Both the position numbers and the translations under genes were made by a program. Source: Guyanagaster necrorhizus (Eukaryota > Basidiomycota > Agaricomycetes > Agaricales > Physalacriaceae). From it: a DNA stretch of 64,000 nucleotides. The DNA is taken from NCBI RefSeq assembly GCF_019112545.1, contig NW_025064882.1, forward strand, positions 1,626,928-1,690,927. Reading direction: 5' to 3'. The notes beneath the pieces were generated by a model. The model was not told the origin of the DNA. It saw only the letters and a program-made list of their open reading frames with translations, and did no database searches. This document shows, piece after piece, positions 58,402 to 64,000 of this stretch (position 1 is the first letter of the stretch; the number at the start of each line of letters is the position of its first letter).

Positions 58402-59632
58402 ATGTCCATCATATTTACTCAACCCACAGAAACCAATCCCAAACAAACCCAGCCTACTCATTGCAATATGTTTTCCATAGAAGACATTCTGGCCTCTACC
58501 TCAAAGGAACAACCAGACCTTTTCAGATTGGCCTCCAGTGGAGGACAACCTTTCCATAAGGAAACCTACAATCACTTTAGCTTCACTGTCTGTCAATCTA
58601 ATTACAACAATTTCCCTAACCCTTTTGACACCACCAGCATTTCAATCAATAGAGCCCAATGGGCCAGCCTGATGTATGGCACTTGAATTGACCTCTCAAT
58701 AAACCCCTTATCTCTGAGCAACATGGATGAGAATTCAGACAGACTCAGAAGGCAGAGGTGAAGACACTCCCACTCATACTCCCATCCAACAGAAATCAGA
58801 TGGTAATCCACCAAACCCTTTTTCAGGAGGGCCAGATGGTCCAGATAGTCTCAATGGTCTAGACAGCTTTGATGGCTCTGCAGAAAGCAGCAATCCAAAT
58901 CAGCAGAACATATTCCTAGAATTTATAAACCTGTTATGAGGAGTCTCTGCTTCTCTCAATAACCCTAAACCAGCCACTATTCATACCAAAATCAAGGAAC
59001 TGGAACTATTTGATAGCTTTAACCCTCACAAACTGAAGGCCTTCATCATCTCCCTTCAGTTGAACTTCAACAACAGACCTACTGCATTTGCAACAAATAC
59101 TAGCAAGATCAACTATGTCATTTCCTTTCTAATTAGCACTACACTCAACTGGTTCAAACCAGATATTTTTAACCCCAATCTGCAAAATCCACCAGCCTGG
59201 CAATTCTCCTACATAGCTTTTTTAGATGAGCTTCATAGCAACTTTGGCTCCTTTGACACTATTAGAGATGCCAAAGATGCATTAGAACACCTTCAGATAT
59301 GTGATAGAGATCAGATCATAAAGTATATAGTTCAATTCAATCAGTATATCTCACAAATTGAATATGAAGATAACTTCCTCTGCTATATCTTTTACTATAG
59401 TCTCTGCACCCATATCAAGGATGACATGGCACACTATAGAAAACCAAACAACTTTCATGATATGCACTTCCTTGCTCAAGAACTTGATGCTTACTACTAG
59501 ATCCAGAAGATTGAAATTGCCCATGAAAACTGGGACAATAAGGCTTTCAACCAATCCTCTAACTCTAAATCCAAAAGGTCTAACTCTTCTTCCTCAGACT
59601 CTAGCTCCACACTGAAATCTACCACCCCTAAG
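58402..59632 (+). pseudogene. B-type gag, 3'-truncated
   Basis: The ATG at 58402 starts MSIIFTQPTETNPKQTQPTH, then FSIEDILASTSKEQPDLF. After breaks: GGPDGPDSLNGLDSFDGSAE, NFNNRPTAFATNTSKINYV, FSYIAFLDELHSNFGSFDT and HLQICDRDQIIKYIVQFNQY. It parallels the element B gag at 49730-51419. It is cut by the LTR that begins at 59633. Less decayed than the minus copy but with several stops. Confidence 0.72.
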
Positions 59633-60068
59633 TGTTAGACCCAAGCATCATATGAGCAGAATCACATGATAAGCAGTTGTCTTTTTGCACTTTGAGAGAT
59701 CAATGAAGTCTACTGATGTGATCCCATTTGGATGTGTCACAAGACCTGAGGTTTGGCTCAAGTATAGAATAGTGTGAATAAACTTTAGCTTGAAGCTGGA
59801 GTTTAACCAGCAAGAGTGAGCAGTCTTAAATACTGTACAAGTAATCCTAAAAATACTATGGCTAATTGTGTCCTTCTGTGTCTATAGTGCCTATTGTCCT
59901 TGAGCATCATTACTATAAATAAAAGGTCGATTGTGTGTTGCTGATTGCATTGAAGAATAGTGGTAGAGTTGGCCAGTTGTGATGACTAAGCCTTGTTCCA
60001 TGGTCCTAAGTGCTCATGACTAAGTATAAATAGGGGTTCAGTGCTAAAGAAAGGCAAAAATTATAATA
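59633..60068 (-). repeat. A-type LTR (3' LTR of element G)
   Basis: TGTTAGACCCAAGCATC ... AAAAATTATAATA, 436 bp, with AATAAACTTTAGCTTGAAGCTGGAG (two overlapping 20-mers) in the middle; followed by TTACCCTCTTC. It belongs to the same subfamily as the solo LTR at 61962. Confidence 0.78.
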
Positions 60069-63000
60069 TTACCCTCTTCTTAAGACCATCATCCTGATAG
60101 CTTAATTTAGAGATAATTCATAGTCATGGATGGCATCATCTGTGTTTATTGATTTCTTGTTAACCCACTGGTTAGATTCTGGCCCATATCCCTTCCAGCT
60201 GACCAAATAGTCAACTGTCAAGATTGTTCCTCTCTCTTTTGCTCTGACTTTTTGCAACTTATAGTTGAGGACTTGGTCAATTTCATACTATTCTTCATTG
60301 TTGATAAGATCAGGGAGGGTGGTGATGGTCATTCTTGGTTTGGAAATGCCAGACTGATGTATGGTGTCAGTAGGGCTTCATTGAAGACATCATGAATTTT
60401 CCAAGTTGCAAGTAGTCATAATTTGTAGGCACTTGCACTTACTTTGGAAAGGATAGAGAAGGGTCCAGTTTATTTATCAGCAAGTTTGTGTTTTGGCCAC
60501 AGAAGGTGTAGGTTGGTCATGTCCAGCCAGACTTTGTCATTGACATTATATAAATATGCTGCTTATTAATATTTATTGTATTGCTTTGCTATTGTGTTTG
60601 CAGCTTTTTCAAGAGCTGTCTTAATTTCATTATAGATGTTCTTCATCATGGCTGTGAAGTCTATAGAGGCCAGCATCATGATGCGATGATGCTTGGTTTA
60701 GGCAATATTTGGGTGTCGGCCATGATTAATGAAAAATGGTGTTTTTTCTGTTGCTGAGTGAACCCAATTGTTATGTTGGAATGCAGCAAGTGCTAGCCAT
60801 TCCATCTAGTCATCCTGTTGATAGTTGATGAATAAGCATAGGTACTTTTCCACTTCCTGGTTGGCACATTCCATCTGGCCATCCATCTGGAGATGATATG
60901 TAGTTGAAGCATTTCATTTAATGTTTAGAAGGTGGTAGAGATCATCTAGGAACTTGAAGACAAATTGTAGTCTTCTGTCCAATATGACTACTTGGAGCAT
61001 TCCATATTTGACATAGACTTCATTGCACAGGATTTTCACCCACCTCTCAGAGGTTAACTCAGTCAAATATGCAATTGGGATGATTGCTTTTGAGAACCAA
61101 TCAACTATGATGATGATGGCATTATAGCCATTGCATTCTGGAAGACTGGTGATCATGTCAACTGAGATGTGTGTCTATAGTGATGAGGAGACTTTGTTTG
61201 GATGGAGTGGGGCAGCATGTAGTTGTATTGATGACTTCTCTCATTGGCAGATCTCACATACTTTAATATAGACAGTGATATCAGCACCCATCTTTGGCCA
61301 CTAGTACTCTCACAGGATCAATTCTTTGGTTTTGGCAATATCAGGATGGCCAGCAGTAGTATGATCATGGCAAGTGATAATGATTTTGCCACATAGCCCT
61401 CAGTCTCAGGAAATATAAATCCTTCTGTCATAGCAAATTATTCTCTCTTCTTTCATCATCTCTTGTTCATAGTTGAGCAAAGGAGCTATTTGTTGATCTC
61501 ATTTATGACTGTCCTGTGTCATACTTTTGATCCATTCATGGATCTCTTCTTTGGTAGGCATTATCATGGCTCAGAAGTGTTTGGGCTGTAATATCATTAT
61601 GCCTTCATTGTCTCCTCCTCTCTAATTGTGATCAGCCTTTTTGTTTGCTGTTCCTGTCTTATAATGCAATGTGTATCAGTATTGGCTGAGTTTGGTGACC
61701 CATTTGGCCTAATGGTGATTCAGCTTTTGGGGTTGTCAGAAATATCAAAGATTTTGATGGTCTATTCAGATCTCAAAGTCTTCAATAGCCCCAATCAAAT
61801 AGTGTTGCTATTCTTTGAGTGTGAGCATAATGGTGAGTAGCTTCTTGTCATAGATCTCATAATTCTGTTCTGTAACTATGAGCACTTTAGAGAGGAATGT
61901 GACTGGTCACCACCTCCCATCCTATTGTTATGAAAGGATGACTCTGATGACACCTTCACTGTATTAGACCCAAGCTTCACATAGACAGAATCATATGATA
62001 AACAGGTGTCCCTTTTCACTTTGAGAGATCAGCTGAGTTTACTAATGCAATTCTAGTCAGTATGTCATAAGGCCTGAGGGTTGGCTCGAGTATAGAATGG
62101 TATGAATAAACTTTAGCTCGAAGCTGGGGATTATCAGTAAGAGTGAGCCCTCTTAAATACTGTACATGGTGTACTATTAATACATTATACTTATTGTGTA
62201 TCTTTCTGTCCTTGTTGCTTATTGTCCTTGAGCATCATTATCATATATAAAAGATTGATTGTGTGTTTGTTATAGAATGTCAGTTGCATTGGACAACCAT
62301 GATGAAGTTGGTCTTGTGATGACTAAGCCCTTTCTACAGTTTTTAAGCACTTATCCTTAACACCTTGACTAAGTATAAATAGGGGTTTAAGAAGAGAAAA
62401 TGGGAAAAATCATGACACACTGGAGTTGGCTTCAACTTAGAACTTTCTATCTTGAGTTAGTATGGCAAGTACTACATCTTCTGCCAATTGCCTTTTGAGA
62501 TCATCAAAGACAGACTGCTGAGATGGTCTTCAGGCCCATAGAGTATTTCTGGTGAGCTGAGTCATTGGTCAAACTATCTGGCTATAATCATGAATGAAGC
62601 AGCAGTAGAAGTTGGTAAATCCTAGAAATGATTGGAGTTCCTTCTTCTTGGTCAGGGTGGGCTACTCGGTGACTCTGGTGATCTTGATCAGGTTCATGCA
62701 TATGCTTCTTTCACTGATGATGACTCTGAGGTACTCAGTTTTGACCATCTTGAATTCACACTTTTTCACTTTGAAGAACAGTTTATGCTTTCTCATTAGT
62801 GTCAGCACCTGTCATACCAGCTTTCGATGTTCTTCTCTGGTTTTAGACATGATAAGGATATCATCAAGATAAATGGTAACCTTTTCAGTAGTGATGAGGT
62901 CTTTAAAGATATTGTTTATCATTCACTGAAAAGTGGCAGGCAAGTTCATTAGTCTGAAGAACATTATGGTGGGCTCAAAGAGCCCTCAGTTCATTTGGAA

Positions 63001-64000
63001 TGCTGCCTTCTATTCATCACCCTCTTTAATCTACATGTTATTATACCCTCATCATACATCGAGCTTAGTATAGTAACACACCCTCTGGAGTTTATCTATT
63101 AGTTTTGAGATCAAGAGTAGTGGGTACCAATTCTTGATTGTCATCTTGTTCAGTTTGCAGTAGTTCTGTATCAGGTGGAGCTTGCCATTCTTCTTTTTGA
63201 CAAAGAAGAAGGGCAAAGCCATGAGCGATTTGGAGAGTTGTATTCTTTCACTGGATAGATTTTTGTCAAGAAACTTATCAAGTTCCTGCTGTTTATGGTT
63301 TCTTAGAGGATAGGTTTTATAGTTGAGGTTGGCATTGGCATTCAGGATTAGCTTGATGGCATGATCCCATAGCTTAGGTGCTAGAAGCTCATCAAAGCTT
63401 TTCTTCTCGAACAGGTTCCAGAATTCCCAGGCCTATTTGGAGATCATTTCTTCAAACATCATTTCCTCCTTCTGCTGATTGGCCTTAGCTGCCAGCTCAT
63501 TAGCATGATGAACTGCTCAGATCTGGATTTCTTATTGGATGTTGACAGCTAATATAGTATCTCCCTCTTCTATCTCTTCATCTCACTAGTCTTTAGGGTC
63601 TTCATCTGGCAATTCAAAGAGAATCTTTCAGCATTTGCACTATGCAAATATAATTCTTCCTGTCTTCTAGTTGATTAATGGGTTATGGTGGATCAACCAG
63701 TTATGTCCAAGAAAGATCTCTTTGATGTCTAGGTCTGTGACTGCTAAGTTGATCCTCTCATAGTGGTCCCCTATTATTAGTCAGAGTTTGACGAACTCCA
63801 TGATTGAGCTAGCTTCATTCTTTGTTCTGTCTACATTGTAGACAGAAATAGATGCTGCTGTGGTCCTGGTGGGGAGCTGATGTTGATTAACAAAGCTGCA
63901 GTTGATTGAACTCCCAGTGCAGCTGCTGTCTATCAATGTAGTGATAGCATGCTTAGCACAGTTGATGAGGGTTTCGATTTGTATCTTGACGATAAGGTCC
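60069..64000 (-). pseudogene. element G: gypsy pol running off the window end
   Basis: Minus strand in order from left: chromodomain (60120-60300), integrase C-terminal region (VWLDMTNLHLLWPKHKL near 60500), integrase core 60914-61156 (MITSLPECNGYNAIIIIVDW ... ILDRRLQFVFKFLDDL), zinc finger (about 61200-61350), RNase H (61450-61956), solo LTR 61962-62417, then RNase H start and RT (62600-63250, including the YLDD region near 62860) and protease toward 64000. The order equals element A. Many stops; CpG-poor. Confidence 0.75.
61962..62417 (-). mobile_element. solo LTR inserted in the RNase H region of element G
   Basis: TATTAGACCCAAGCTTC ... GGGAAAAATCATGACA, 456 bp, flanked by CACTG on both sides (61957-61961 and 62418-62422). 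Removing it joins RNase H sequence on both sides. It keeps the block CTTTAGCTCGAAGCTGGGG with an intact CpG. Confidence 0.8.

Noticed and set aside
1..64000. tRNA, rRNA or snRNA genes
   Set aside because: No cloverleaf-like or conserved rRNA stretches were recognised by eye; a covariance-model scan could still find one.

Overview
The window is a piece of a fungal nuclear chromosome. Genes carry many introns of about 45-65 bp with GT(R)NGY donors and short CTNA-type branch regions. Protein families (Zn2Cys6 regulator, secreted CE4 chitin deacetylase, ORC1, CTR9, Bor1-type anion transporter) and very abundant Ty3/gypsy chromoviruses and pogo-like DNA transposons fit a TE-rich mushroom-forming basidiomycete (Agaricomycetes). 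I cannot name the species.

Gene-rich part (1 to about 28.9 kb, ordinary base composition): the tail of an unknown gene (2-115); a Zn2Cys6/fungal_trans regulator with a 6-nt microexon (1121-4532); an intact secreted chitin deacetylase (5350-6701) followed by a decayed tandem paralogue (7304-8456); an LRR protein (8711-11340); a basidiomycete hypothetical protein with an apparent frameshift (12273-13365); ORC1 on the minus strand (13772-16621); two head-to-head, inverted pogo/Fot1-like transposon copies (17204-21988); CTR9 of the Paf1 complex (22544-26503); and a Bor1/SLC4-like borate or bicarbonate transporter (26852-28883). The cellular genes do not form one pathway: ORC1 acts in replication, CTR9 in transcription elongation, the deacetylase in wall remodelling.

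Repeat block (28.9 to 64.0 kb): no intact host gene is visible. It is a pile of nested LTR retrotransposons, nearly all stripped of CpG. The clearest layers are: element A, a young 8.05-kb chromovirus (36800-44844; two 422-bp LTRs; 5-bp duplication AGAAG) inside element B (35905-51943, minus strand; two 497-bp LTRs; duplication GCTAC), inside an older LTR (35715-35904 plus 51949-52215). Element A is still CpG-rich, but every interruption I found in its gag and pol frames is TGA, and its LTR differences are all transitions, as expected from methyl-cytosine deamination. Element B also carries, on the opposite strand to its pol, a decayed coiled-coil/cysteine-cluster ORF whose reading frame is continuous across the A insertion point.

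The most interesting points: (i) both gypsy families have, directly downstream of the 5' LTR, a short sequence complementary to the predicted 5' end of their own transcript, the arrangement used by self-priming Tf1/sushi elements; (ii) the antisense, intron-bearing ORF of element B; (iii) element A's long gag of about 1010 codons with an overlapping upstream ORF with a membrane segment; (iv) the asymmetrically decayed inverted transposon pair. All alignments were made by eye.
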